A stretch of DNA of 64,000 nucleotides from Lientehia hominis (GTDB lineage: Bacteria; Bacillota; Clostridia; Lachnospirales; Lachnospiraceae): NCBI RefSeq assembly GCF_021044755.1, contig NZ_JAJNOR010000001.1, positions 434,001 through 498,000 on the forward strand, written 5' to 3'. Position numbers and translations under genes: made by a program. Shown one piece after another: positions 1-8,606 of this stretch; position 1 is the stretch's first letter; each line of letters begins with the position of its first letter. The notes under the pieces are model-generated. The model made no database searches and had not been told where the DNA came from. It was given only the letters and a program-made list of their open reading frames with translations.

Positions 1-614
1 TTGTCCCCGCTCCGGCAGTACCGCTCACAGTCGACAGGAAATCTTTATGATTTCCCGTCTCCCGTTCCCTCAGAAACGGAATCGGATTTTCCGTTTCTGC
101 CTCCCTCCTCCTGGAGAACACTGGCCGCTGCCCTGCAGCGCTCACCTTTAGGCCGGCCCGGAATCTTTCTGCCGGTGCTCTGCCTGCCGCACTGTACTGG
201 ACAAATTTCATTTTTTAGATTCCAGAAAAGGATTGGCTCACCGCACGGCCCGCATGCCTTACGGCAGCGCGCTGCGGTGAGCCGCCTCAATGGCTTTCAG
301 AACAAACGAATGCTTATTTCGGTGCGGAAAGAGGAGCAGAAGGAATGTTCCGATTCCATCGTAAGGGGAGCGCTGCAGAGGCGTTAGCAGGATCTCCCGG
401 CCGCAGGGAGGCAAAAATCGCATATCATGCGAATTTTTGTTGGAATCTGACATGGAAAAATATCGATTTATCCATGTCAGTTGGAAAAGACCGACCGGAG
501 GCCGCTAAGATGCTGGTTACGGCTGCCAGCGACCCGCCTGGATGGACTCGGACATCCTTCTGTTTCCTCGGGTTAATAAAATTAAGTTTGTTTGAAAGGT
601 ATTCAAAGGTATAC
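1..614. repeat. Dispersed hairpin-rich repeat, copy 1 (cut by window start)
   Basis: Bases 1 to about 331 and 550 to 614 match the copy at about 40963-41362 closely over their whole length. The repeat holds small hairpins kept in both copies: 33-43 pairs with 49-59 (one mismatch here), and 72-80 pairs with 90-98. In this copy 234-244 also pairs with 275-285. The short reading frames through it differ in their ends between copies and none has a convincing ribosome binding site, so I treat it as non-coding. It ends just before the promoter of the MATE gene. It could be a REP-like or MITE-like element, or a structured RNA. Confidence 0.8.
331..569. other. Segment between inverted repeats, present only in repeat copy 1
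   Basis: Copy 1 has about 235 bases that copy 2 lacks. The segment is bounded by imperfect inverted repeats: 331-351 (GAGGAGCAGAAGGAATGTTC) and 550-569 (GGACATCCTTCTGTTTCCTC). Copy 2 keeps one arm only (about 41294-41314). Inside are a 10-bp perfect hairpin at 447-480 (CTGACATGGA with TCCATGTCAG) and a terminator-like palindrome at about 413-438 with A and T flanks. It is either a small inserted element or a piece lost from copy 2 by recombination between the arms. Confidence 0.65.
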
Positions 615-648
615 CTTAAATGGGCCCTCAAAATTCCCGAAAAATCAC

Positions 649-677
649 TTGCCTCCCCCGTTTTTTTCTGCTATAGT
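649..677 (+). promoter_or_regulatory. Sigma-A type promoter of the MATE gene
   Basis: TTGCCT at 649-654 and TATAGT at 672-677 are separated by 17 bases. A GGGGG-rich ribosome binding site at about 712-717 precedes the ATG at 729. Confidence 0.65.
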
Positions 678-728
678 ACCCTCGTGCGCGCCTGACCGCA
701 TGATTAATTTTCAGGGGGATTTCTAAAT

Positions 729-2129
729 ATGAAAACTCAGGTGAATTTAGGAAAAGATTCCGTATTCTCTCTTGTTCTGCATCTGGCCATACCGACCATG
801 ATCGCCAATTTTGTCAACGTCCTCTACAATATCGTAGACCGGATGTTCATCGGCAATATTCCGCAGGTGGGAGGACTCGCTCTCGCAGGTGCGGGCGTCT
901 GCGGCCCCATCGTGACTCTTCTGACTTCCTTCGGTTCCCTCATCGGCCTGGGCGGTTCCATTCTTTTTTCCATGCGTCTGGGCGAGGAACGAAAAAAAGA
1001 AGCGGAGACGATCCTGTCCAACAGCTTTCTAATGCTGGCTGCTGTGTCTGCCGTTCTCACGCTTCTGTTTCTTATCCTTAAAAACAAGCTGCTCATGTGG
1101 TTCGGCGCCAGCGCCGTCACCTTCCCTTATGCCAATACCTATATGACCATCTATACTCTAGGGACATTTTTTGCCTTGATGGCCGTCGGACTCAATTATT
1201 TCATCACCTGTCAGGGCTTTGCTTCCATCAGCATGGTGACCGTACTGATCGGTGCAGTCTCAAATATCATCCTGGATCCTGTCTTTATCTTTGTTTTTCG
1301 GATGGGCGTGGCCGGCGCCGCCGTGGCAACGGTGCTGTCCCAGATGTTTTCCTGTCTGTTCGCTCTCTTCTTCTTGTTTGGACGGAAAGTGCCCGTCCGC
1401 ATCACTTTTGGAAACTATTCTTCCTCACTCATGCGGCGGATCATCCACTTGGGAATCTCCCCTTTTCTTATCATGGCCACCGACAGCATCATCATGATCG
1501 TACTGAACAGCTCCCTGCAGCGTTACGGCGGACTGGCAGAGGGCGACCTGCTGATCACAGCCGGCACGATCATCCAAAGCTACATGCTGATCATCACTTC
1601 CACCATGCTTGGCATATCCAGCGGCACTCAGGCCATCTTAAGCTATAATTACGGGGCAAAACAGGCGGACCGAATCAAGCTGGCAGAAAAGTATATTTTG
1701 ATGCTCTGCCTGATCTTCACCTCTGTCATGTTCCTTATCTCCCGGCTGCTGCCTGCTTATTTCGCCCGGATATTCACCAATGATCCTTCTCAGATCCGCA
1801 TGGCAGTCTGGGGAATCCATGTATGCACCTTATCCATTATCCCTCTCAGCTTCCAATATGCTTTTGTGGACGGTCTGACAGCTCTGGGATGCACGAGGGC
1901 GGCGCTGACCCTTTCCATGTTCCGAAAGGGCTCCTATGTGATCTTAGTGCTGGCGCTGCCCGCGTTTCTCGGAGCCAGAAATGCCTTTTATGCGGAGCCG
2001 CTCTGTGATATCCTGGGTTCTGCAGCCGCCACAATCTCTTTCTTCCTCATATTCCAAAAGCATTTGGATAGACGGATGCACGAAGTCCCGCCTCCGCTCA
2101 GGGACGATTCGCCGATGAAAACGGTATAG
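729..2129 (+). CDS. MATE family multidrug/sodium antiporter
   Basis: A 466-residue integral membrane protein with about 12 hydrophobic helices in two similar halves. The N-terminal stretch around residues 24-45 (IVDRMFIGNI) and the following Gly/Ala/Leu-rich helices are typical of the MATE (NorM/MepA-like) exporters, which use Na+ or H+ gradients to expel cationic drugs from the cytoplasm. Length is normal for the family. The start is supported by a G-rich ribosome binding site about 10 bases upstream and by a promoter at 649-677. It is a single-gene unit convergent with aspS, with only about 30 bases between the stop codons. The substrate cannot be read from sequence. Confidence 0.93.
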   Translation: MKTQVNLGKDSVFSLVLHLAIPTMIANFVNVLYNIVDRMFIGNIPQVGGLALAGAGVCGPIVTLLTSFGSLIGLGGSILFSMRLGEERKKEAETILSNSFLMLAAVSAVLTLLFLILKNKLLMWFGASAVTFPYANTYMTIYTLGTFFALMAVGLNYFITCQGFASISMVTVLIGAVSNIILDPVFIFVFRMGVAGAAVATVLSQMFSCLFALFFLFGRKVPVRITFGNYSSSLMRRIIHLGISPFLIMATDSIIMIVLNSSLQRYGGLAEGDLLITAGTIIQSYMLIITSTMLGISSGTQAILSYNYGAKQADRIKLAEKYILMLCLIFTSVMFLISRLLPAYFARIFTNDPSQIRMAVWGIHVCTLSIIPLSFQYAFVDGLTALGCTRAALTLSMFRKGSYVILVLALPAFLGARNAFYAEPLCDILGSAAATISFFLIFQKHLDRRMHEVPPPLRDDSPMKTV

Positions 2130-2159
2130 ATGGTATGGCAAAAGCTAACCGCTCGTTTT

Positions 2160-3905
2160 TTACTGACGCACCTTAATGTGAACCTCCCTAAGCTGCTGCT
2201 CCGTCACTTCTCCCGGCGCGCCGCACATCAGATCCTGGGCCGTCCCGCTCATGGGAAATGCGATCACCTCCCGGATATTCTCTTCGTTTCTCAGAAGCAT
2301 GATCATCCTGTCGACCCCCGGCGCCATGCCTGCATGGGGCGGTGCCCCAAACTGAAACGCATTATAAAGGGCGCCGAATTTATTCTTCAGAGTCTCCTCA
2401 TCATATCCGGCAATCTCAAAGGCCTTCACCATGACATCCATATCATGGTTCCGGACAGCCCCCGAGGACAGTTCCACGCCGTTGCAGACAATATCATACT
2501 GATACGCCAGGATATCCAGAGGATCTTTCGTATTCAGCGCTTCCAGGCCGCCCTGCGGCATAGAGAACGGATTATGAGTGAACCCAACCTTCTTAGTCTC
2601 CTCGTCCAGCTCGAACATCGGGAAATCATTGACATAGCAGAAACGGTATGCCTTCTTTTCTATAAGCTCCAGCCGCTCGCCCAGCTCATTTCGAATCTGT
2701 CCCGCGTATTTTGCCGCTCTTTCCTCATTATCGGCCACAAAGAAAATCACATCATCCGGAACGAGTCCCGCCAGCTCTGCCAGCTCCGTCTTTTTTTCAC
2801 CGGGAATGAATTTATCGATCGGTCCCTTATAGGACATGTCCTCCTTTACCTCCAGATAACCCAGACCGCCCATACCGATTGACTGAGCGAACTTCAGAAG
2901 CTTTTCATGGAAGCCCTTGGACAGCTTCGCGTGGACCTTGATCGCCCGGACCGTCTTCTTATGAAAAGGCTTAAAGGTACAGCCCTGGAAAAATTCCGTC
3001 ACATCCAATATCCGGAGCGGGTTCCGAAGATCCGGCTTGTCCGTGCCGAATTCCAGCATGGCCTGCTTATAGCTGATGACCGGATAAGGCGCTTCGGTAA
3101 TCTCATAGCCCTCCGGCGCGAACTCTTTAAATGCTCCGGTCAGCACTTCCTCTCCCGCACGGAACACATCCTCCTGTGTGGCAAAGCTCATCTCAAAATC
3201 CAGCTGATAGAACTCTCCCGGAGAGCGGTCCGCACGGGCATCCTCATCGCGGAAGCAGGGCGCGATCTGAAAATATTTATCGAAACCGGATACCATCAGA
3301 AGCTGTTTATACTGCTGGGGTGCCTGGGGCAGAGCATAGAACTTTCCTTTGTACTTCCTGGAAGGAACAATATAATCCCTGGCTCCTTCCGGAGAGGAAG
3401 CACAGAGAATCGGCGTCTGAATCTCCACAAACCCCATCTCTGTCATCTTTTCTCTCAGGTAGCGGATGACCTTGGAACGGAACAGGATATTTTCCTTTAC
3501 CTTTTGGTTCCGGAGATCCAGATAACGGTATTTTAAACGCACATCCTCCCGTATATCTTTGGAAGATGTAACCTCAAAGGGCAGATCCCGGTAGACTTTG
3601 CCAAGCACTTTGATGCTGTGCGCCTCCAGTTCAATGGTGCCCGTGGGAATCTTCGGGTTATATGTCTCCTCATCCCGGTGTTCGATCAATCCTTCTACGG
3701 AAATGCACTCCTCCTTGCGAATTCCCTTTAAGAGGCCGGTATCCTTGAGGACAACCTGCATCACTCCGTACATATCGCGTAAATCGATGAAAGACACTCC
3801 TCCGTGATCGCGGATATTTTCCACCCAGCCTGCTATTTTCAGTTCAGCTCCCACGTCCCCTTCTCCAATCTGGTCCATGGTCTTGTTTCGATACATGTCT
3901 GACAT
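2160..3905 (-). CDS. aspS: Aspartyl-tRNA synthetase
   Basis: A 581-residue class II synthetase of the bacterial type. It has an N-terminal OB-fold anticodon-binding domain (about residues 1-110), the catalytic core with motif 2 near FRDEDARADRSPGEFYQ (about 220-240), the bacterial GAD insertion (about 290-420), and motif 3 near the C-terminus (GMAPGVDRMIMLL, about 530-545). It attaches aspartate to tRNA-Asp, and in organisms using the transamidation route also to tRNA-Asn. The ATG at 3905 sits 9 bases after AAAGGAG. A T-box leader precedes it; its apparent Asn specifier suggests the enzyme may be the non-discriminating type, but that is inference. Confidence 0.97.
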   Translation of the reverse strand: MSDMYRNKTMDQIGEGDVGAELKIAGWVENIRDHGGVSFIDLRDMYGVMQVVLKDTGLLKGIRKEECISVEGLIEHRDEETYNPKIPTGTIELEAHSIKVLGKVYRDLPFEVTSSKDIREDVRLKYRYLDLRNQKVKENILFRSKVIRYLREKMTEMGFVEIQTPILCASSPEGARDYIVPSRKYKGKFYALPQAPQQYKQLLMVSGFDKYFQIAPCFRDEDARADRSPGEFYQLDFEMSFATQEDVFRAGEEVLTGAFKEFAPEGYEITEAPYPVISYKQAMLEFGTDKPDLRNPLRILDVTEFFQGCTFKPFHKKTVRAIKVHAKLSKGFHEKLLKFAQSIGMGGLGYLEVKEDMSYKGPIDKFIPGEKKTELAELAGLVPDDVIFFVADNEERAAKYAGQIRNELGERLELIEKKAYRFCYVNDFPMFELDEETKKVGFTHNPFSMPQGGLEALNTKDPLDILAYQYDIVCNGVELSSGAVRNHDMDVMVKAFEIAGYDEETLKNKFGALYNAFQFGAPPHAGMAPGVDRMIMLLRNEENIREVIAFPMSGTAQDLMCGAPGEVTEQQLREVHIKVRQ

Positions 3906-4203
3906 TTTCTCTTTCTCCTTTACTTTTATAAGAACAAAAAATAAGCTGCCGTCCGGAAATTTTACTTTCAGGACGAACAGCTTTCATGTCCGCGGTACCA
4001 CCTGATTTACTGCCGTCCAAACGACAGTCCCCTCATGGTCTGCTGATTCACGCCCAGCTCACGACGCACCTACTGTCCGTCAGAACGGAGTTCAGATTGC
4101 AGCTGATAGAGTGTTATTCATATAGATTCACTTTGCAGGATTCTCACTGCCGCCTGCTCACTGGGAACGATAATCTATACTACTTCTCTCCGTCATAGCC
4201 TTT
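3906..4203 (-). promoter_or_regulatory. T-box leader of aspS with terminator/antiterminator
   Basis: On the minus strand the T-box core AGGTGGTACCGCGG lies at 4003-3990. It is followed by a terminator hairpin at about 3984-3941 (AAGCTGTTCGTCC pairing with GGACGGCAGCTT) and a T-run. Stem I is visible: ACGGAG and CTCCGT close it, TATAGATT pairs with AATCTATA, and the AGTAG and TGAA loop segments flank the specifier. After GAA and one base comes AAC (4115-4113), so the best-placed specifier codes for Asn rather than Asp. Uncharged tRNA bound to the leader would prevent termination and switch aspS on. Confidence 0.92.
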
Positions 4204-4208
4204 ACCGT

Positions 4209-4237
4209 ATTTTATAATACAGAATTTATTTTGTCAA
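4209..4237 (-). promoter_or_regulatory. Promoter of the aspS T-box transcript
   Basis: On the minus strand TTGACA (4237-4232) and TAAAAT (4214-4209) are 17 bases apart, a near-consensus vegetative promoter that places the RNA start just upstream of stem I of the T-box. Confidence 0.75.
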
Positions 4238-4263
4238 TTCATTTTTCCCTTTGTTTTACATTC

Positions 4264-5628
4264 TTATTCACCCAGCTCTTCTTTTTCGTCCAAATGACCG
4301 CCCCATAGAAAATATCTGGTCTCTTTTACGACCACACCCTGCAGGATCAGCAGACAGATAAGGTTTGGAACCGCCATCAGTCCGTTCAGCAGATCGGAGA
4401 ATTCCCATATCACTCCCATGGACGCCACAGCTCCCGCGAACAGCGCAGCCAGATAGATGAGCCGATAATATTTGATGCCCCGGCTTCCAAACAGATATAT
4501 GACCGCCCGCTCACCATAAAAACTCCATCCTAAAATGGTGGCAAAGGCAAAGATGACCAGCGATACGGCAAAAATAACGTGGCCGTACTGATTCATAAGG
4601 CCAAAGGACTGCTCTGCCAGCTGGCCGCCTGAAAGTCCGTTAAACACCGCAGGCTTATGAAGCATGGAAGACACGATCACGATACCGGTCACGGCGCAGA
4701 ACACCACTGTATCCCAGAACGTACCTGTCATGGACACCAGCGCCTGTCTCACGGAATTCCTGGTCCTGGCGCTGGCCGCCGCCATCGGCGCGGTTCCAAG
4801 GCCTGATTCATCGGAAAACAACCCTCTCGCGATTCCGTGGCGGGACGCCGAAAGAATAGTACTGCCCACGAATCCTCCCAGAGCCGCTCTCGGTGTGAAC
4901 GCCGCCGTCACAATGAGCTTCAGAGCCGGAAACAGATACGCTCTGTTTATGAATAAAAGAGCCCCGCTTCCTGCCAAATAAAATATGGCCATAAAAGGCA
5001 CCAGCTTCTCACACGCCCGGGAAACGGCTTTCGCGCCGCCCAGCATTACAATCGCCGCCAGGACCGATACTACGGCGCCCGTAACTGCCGGCTTTACATC
5101 AAACGCCGTACTCATGACGCTGCTGATGGCATTGGCCTGTACGGTACAGCCAGTGCCAAAGGTAGCGCAGATCGCGAAAAACGCAAAAACCACAGCCAGC
5201 GGTTTACAATGCAGTACATTCTCCATCACATACATGGGCCCGCCCACATATCCTCCGTCTTTATCCTTCACACGGTACTTCACAGACAGCAGAGATTCTC
5301 CGTATTTCGTCGCCATGCCGAATACGCCGGTCAGCCAGCACCAGGCCACCGCTCCCGGACCTCCCATGGCAACGGCTATGGATACTCCGATGATATTTCC
5401 CGTGCCGAGCGTCGCGGCCAGAGCCGTCGCAAGGGCCCCAAACTGGCTCATCTCCCCCTCGCTGTCCTCATCTTCCGTCACTGACAGCCGGAGAGCCTTG
5501 AATATTTTCCGCTGAGGCATCCGGAGGCGGATGGTCAGGAGCAGATGCGTGCCGAACAAAAGGGCCATCATGGGAATTCCCCATACAAAATTGTTACATA
5601 GACCTAAAAGGTTTTCCAATACTTTCAT
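4264..5628 (-). CDS. Sodium:alanine/glycine symporter (AGCS family)
   Basis: A 454-residue membrane protein with about 10-11 helices. It carries the family signature in the region around residues 65-105 (ATALAATLGTGNIIGVSIA, then GPGAVAWCW). AGCS transporters bring in alanine or glycine together with Na+. A second family stretch around residues 265-290 (GIARGLFSDESGLGTAPMA) supports the call. Length is typical. It stands alone between the aspS leader and the Bce-like module. Choice between alanine, glycine and glutamine as substrate is not possible from sequence. Confidence 0.93.
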   Translation of the reverse strand: MKVLENLLGLCNNFVWGIPMMALLFGTHLLLTIRLRMPQRKIFKALRLSVTEDEDSEGEMSQFGALATALAATLGTGNIIGVSIAVAMGGPGAVAWCWLTGVFGMATKYGESLLSVKYRVKDKDGGYVGGPMYVMENVLHCKPLAVVFAFFAICATFGTGCTVQANAISSVMSTAFDVKPAVTGAVVSVLAAIVMLGGAKAVSRACEKLVPFMAIFYLAGSGALLFINRAYLFPALKLIVTAAFTPRAALGGFVGSTILSASRHGIARGLFSDESGLGTAPMAAASARTRNSVRQALVSMTGTFWDTVVFCAVTGIVIVSSMLHKPAVFNGLSGGQLAEQSFGLMNQYGHVIFAVSLVIFAFATILGWSFYGERAVIYLFGSRGIKYYRLIYLAALFAGAVASMGVIWEFSDLLNGLMAVPNLICLLILQGVVVKETRYFLWGGHLDEKEELGE

Positions 5629-5700
5629 GTAACAACTGTATGGGGAATTTTTCTATTTTAGAAGAATATTACGCAAAAAGATTTATGCTTGTATGACGGT

Positions 5701-7710
5701 TCAGCTGACAATCTTATAGTAAGCCTTTGCCGTCAGCTGATAAACAGACAGATAAAACACAGCGAATACGGCAAAGCTCCCGGCCATGCACAAGGCGAAC
5801 AATCGGATATCCGTCATTTGGAAAACAGCCAGCACTCTGGTGATAAAAGGAAATGCAAAGGCAACATGTATTCCCGCGCCCAAAAGCGGCAGAAAGAATA
5901 CGGTCAGCACCTGGGAATGGATGGAGCGTTTGATTTCCCCGTACCCCATTCCGACTTTTTTCATGATGGCAAAGCGGGCTTTGTCGTCATAGCCTTCGGA
6001 AATCTGCTTATAGTAAATGATCAGAATCGTAGCCATGATGAACAGGCTTCCCAGAAAGATTCCGATGAAAAACAGCCCGCCAAACATACCTGTATCGCTC
6101 TTTCTCTGACTGGACCGGCAGTCGATCGAAACATTCAGAATCCCTTCTCCCGGGCCCGAAGGAGCCGTCATCCTGTCCATGAGCTTCTGATAAAAGGCTA
6201 TCTGTTCCTCATCTCCGGCATTCAGGTCAAATCCATAGACTGCCTTTATGGAAGAAGCATTGGCTCCATAAGCCCCCGCCTGGAGCACACTCCATTCTCC
6301 CAGGGCCTTACGGTCCTTCACCACCAGGATATAGCTTTTGGACACGTCATTCATAGTCCCGGTCCCCGCCAGGAATTCTCCCGCCTGCCCTTTGATCTTA
6401 TACTCCCTATCAAAGATGCGGACGGATTCTTTTTTATATTCGCCGCTCTTGTCACAGAACAGGATTTCATTCTCCTCCAGGCTCTGATCTTTTCCGGTCA
6501 TCTTGTTGTAATCCTCCAGTGTCACCACATAGAGTTCTCTTAAGTTGTCGATTTCAAAAACAGAGCCGGAGCCGGTATTCGTTTCAAAATATTCCTCTTT
6601 TTCCAAGGCCGCGAAGCTCAAAAATGCAAAGGATAATTCCTGCTCCGCCGAAAGGCCTGTTTCCGATAAGACCGACCTGGTACGGTCTTTGATGGCTTCC
6701 ACAGACTGCTCCGAATAATCCTTTGTGGTGATCATAATACTTCTGGGATAACGCTCCTTCAGCATATCTTTCATCCCCAAATACAGACAGAGGGAGGAGG
6801 ATACCATTACCAGCACCATTGTGGATAAAATACAGATATTGGCAAGCCCCACCGCATTTTGCTTCATACGGTACAGCATACCGGAAACTGATATAAAATG
6901 ATTCGGCTTATAATAATAGTTCCTTTTCCGCCTCAAAAGCTTTAAAAGTGCCACACTGCCTGCCGTGAAAAGGCAGTACGTACCTACGATCACCAGGAAA
7001 ACGGCTATGAAGAAAAAGGATACTGCCGCCACCGGGTTCTCAATGGATATCGCCATGTAATAGCCGGCGCCCAGGCACAGGACGCCGAGTATGGCCGTCA
7101 GCCACCGTGTCTTCGGCTCTTTCTCCCCTGCCTGTCCTTCCCGTAAAAGCTCCATCGGACTCTTAAACTGGATCTGTCTTATACTGTTCAAAAAGATCAG
7201 CAGAAAAATACCGAGGAACAAAAGGCAGGTATCCAAAAACGCCTTTTTGGAAAATACAAACTGCAGCGCACCCTCAATGTGAAAAATATGGAGGATCAGC
7301 AGAAACATGAGCTTGTTCAGAACCGCACCGGTAATCAGACCAAGAAAAAGACTCATGAACGCAACATCCACTGTCTCACAAAATATCACCTTTCCCAAAT
7401 GGCGCTTTTCCATTCCAAGAATATTATAAAGTCCGAATTCCTTTTTTCTTCTTTTCATCAGGAAGCTGTTGGTATAGAACAGGAAGATCAGGGCAAAAAA
7501 ACCAGTTACCCTGGTCGCCATTCCCAGGGTATACCGGACCGTGCCGCTTCCCAGCACGTCATCGATTCCCGGATTTTCCGCCAGAGAGTGAATCATGAAA
7601 AACATCGCCGTGGTCAGGATACAGGTCAGGATATAGGGGACATACGTCCTGCTGTTTTTCTGAATATTGGTGGCAGCCAGCTTCGGATACATCAGAATTC
7701 CTTTACTCAT
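5701..7710 (-). CDS. BceB-like ABC transporter permease (FtsX domains)
   Basis: A permease of 669 residues when started at the ATG at 7710, which overlaps the end of the ATPase gene by 8 bases (ATGAGTAA). It has an N-terminal helix followed by FtsX-type helices, a pair of helices near the middle, then a large extracytoplasmic domain (about residues 325-520) and three C-terminal helices. That domain between membrane segments is the hallmark of BceB permeases, which sense and detoxify peptide antibiotics such as bacitracin and lantibiotics by freeing lipid-linked cell-wall precursors. The adjacent histidine kinase of matching type supports a flux-sensing Bce module. The specific antibiotic is unknown. 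Confidence 0.9.
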   Translation of the reverse strand: MSKGILMYPKLAATNIQKNSRTYVPYILTCILTTAMFFMIHSLAENPGIDDVLGSGTVRYTLGMATRVTGFFALIFLFYTNSFLMKRRKKEFGLYNILGMEKRHLGKVIFCETVDVAFMSLFLGLITGAVLNKLMFLLILHIFHIEGALQFVFSKKAFLDTCLLFLGIFLLIFLNSIRQIQFKSPMELLREGQAGEKEPKTRWLTAILGVLCLGAGYYMAISIENPVAAVSFFFIAVFLVIVGTYCLFTAGSVALLKLLRRKRNYYYKPNHFISVSGMLYRMKQNAVGLANICILSTMVLVMVSSSLCLYLGMKDMLKERYPRSIMITTKDYSEQSVEAIKDRTRSVLSETGLSAEQELSFAFLSFAALEKEEYFETNTGSGSVFEIDNLRELYVVTLEDYNKMTGKDQSLEENEILFCDKSGEYKKESVRIFDREYKIKGQAGEFLAGTGTMNDVSKSYILVVKDRKALGEWSVLQAGAYGANASSIKAVYGFDLNAGDEEQIAFYQKLMDRMTAPSGPGEGILNVSIDCRSSQRKSDTGMFGGLFFIGIFLGSLFIMATILIIYYKQISEGYDDKARFAIMKKVGMGYGEIKRSIHSQVLTVFFLPLLGAGIHVAFAFPFITRVLAVFQMTDIRLFALCMAGSFAVFAVFYLSVYQLTAKAYYKIVS

Positions 7711-8470
7711 GCCGCCCACCGCCCGTCGCTATCATAGTCAGAGTATCGGAAATCTTCTGATACAAGGTTTCCGAGGTGTCTCTCCCTTTGTATATCTGAT
7801 GAAACACTTCCCCGTCTTTGATAAACAGCACCCTTTTTGCCTTGCTGGCCGCCTTGACGCTGTGAGTCACCATCAAGATCGTCTGACCGCAGTCATTGAG
7901 CACGCCAAACAGCTCCAAAAGGCTCTCCGTGGAGCGGGAGTCCAACGCTCCGGTGGGCTCATCTGCCAAGATCAGCTGAGGACTGGTTATGATGGCTCTG
8001 GCCACCGCCGCCCTCTGCTTCTGTCCGCCGGATACCTCATAGGGAAATTGGGCCAGGATATCCTGAATGCCAAGTCTGGGCGCAATACCAGAAAGCTTCC
8101 TGTCCATCTCGTCATATTTTCTGCCTGATAATACAAGGGGCAAAAAGATATTATCCCGTATAGAGAAATTATCCAGCAGATTGAAATCCTGGAACACGAA
8201 GCCCAGGTTATCCCGGCGGAACGCCGCCAGCTCCCTCTCCGGGATTTTAGTCACATCCTTTCCATTTAAATATACCTCGCCGCCCGTGGGCTTATCAAGC
8301 GCCGCAAGGATATTGAGCAAAGTCGTCTTACCTGAGCCCGACTCTCCCATGATTGCCGTATATTCTCCCTTCTCCACGGAAAAATTCACGTTGGAGAGAG
8401 CCTGTACCTGGCTGCCGCCAAATCTGGTAGTATAGATTTTCTTCAAATGTCTTACGTCCAGCATAGCCAT
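7703..8470 (-). CDS. BceA-like ABC transporter ATP-binding protein
   Basis: A 255-residue ATPase of the MacB/LolD/BceA class. Visible motifs are Walker A (GESGSGKTT, about residues 43-51), the Q-loop (FVFQDFNLLD), the ABC signature (VSGGQKQRAAVARA, about 146-160), Walker B (LILADEPTGALD) and the H-loop (MVTHS). It powers the permease encoded immediately downstream. The ATG at 8470 is chosen because GGAGG lies 8 bases before it; an in-frame ATG further upstream overlaps that site. A separate promoter with direct repeats lies just upstream. Confidence 0.93.
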   Translation of the reverse strand: MAMLDVRHLKKIYTTRFGGSQVQALSNVNFSVEKGEYTAIMGESGSGKTTLLNILAALDKPTGGEVYLNGKDVTKIPERELAAFRRDNLGFVFQDFNLLDNFSIRDNIFLPLVLSGRKYDEMDRKLSGIAPRLGIQDILAQFPYEVSGGQKQRAAVARAIITSPQLILADEPTGALDSRSTESLLELFGVLNDCGQTILMVTHSVKAASKAKRVLFIKDGEVFHQIYKGRDTSETLYQKISDTLTMIATGGGRHE

Positions 8471-8514
8471 TTGTCCTGCCTCCTTCATCTGCTTCAACTG
8501 AGATCTACGGCATT

Positions 8515-8579
8515 ATTATAGTTAAAAGAAAAAGGAGCTGCCATTTCTTTGACTTACATTTTTACCGGCCCGGCTTACA
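8515..8579 (-). promoter_or_regulatory. bceAB promoter with TGTAAG direct repeats
   Basis: In the 136 bases between the kinase and ATPase genes, the minus strand has TATAAT (8520-8515). Two copies of TGTAAG lie upstream (8579-8574 and 8558-8553), 21 bases apart, that is two helical turns. This placement above the -35 region fits activation by an OmpR-type regulator such as the one encoded upstream. No -35 consensus is evident, as is usual at activated promoters. Confidence 0.5.
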
Positions 8580-8606
8580 AAATTGAAAGGTAAGACCCTT
8601 CTCCAT

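Noticed and set aside
1..387. Short coding frames in the dispersed repeat, also at 40841-41422
   Set aside because: Frames differ between the two copies and lack ribosome binding sites; the hairpins are better conserved than the frames.
2130..2882. A 250-codon plus-strand frame over the end of aspS
   Set aside because: It lies antisense to conserved synthetase motifs and shows no recognisable protein.
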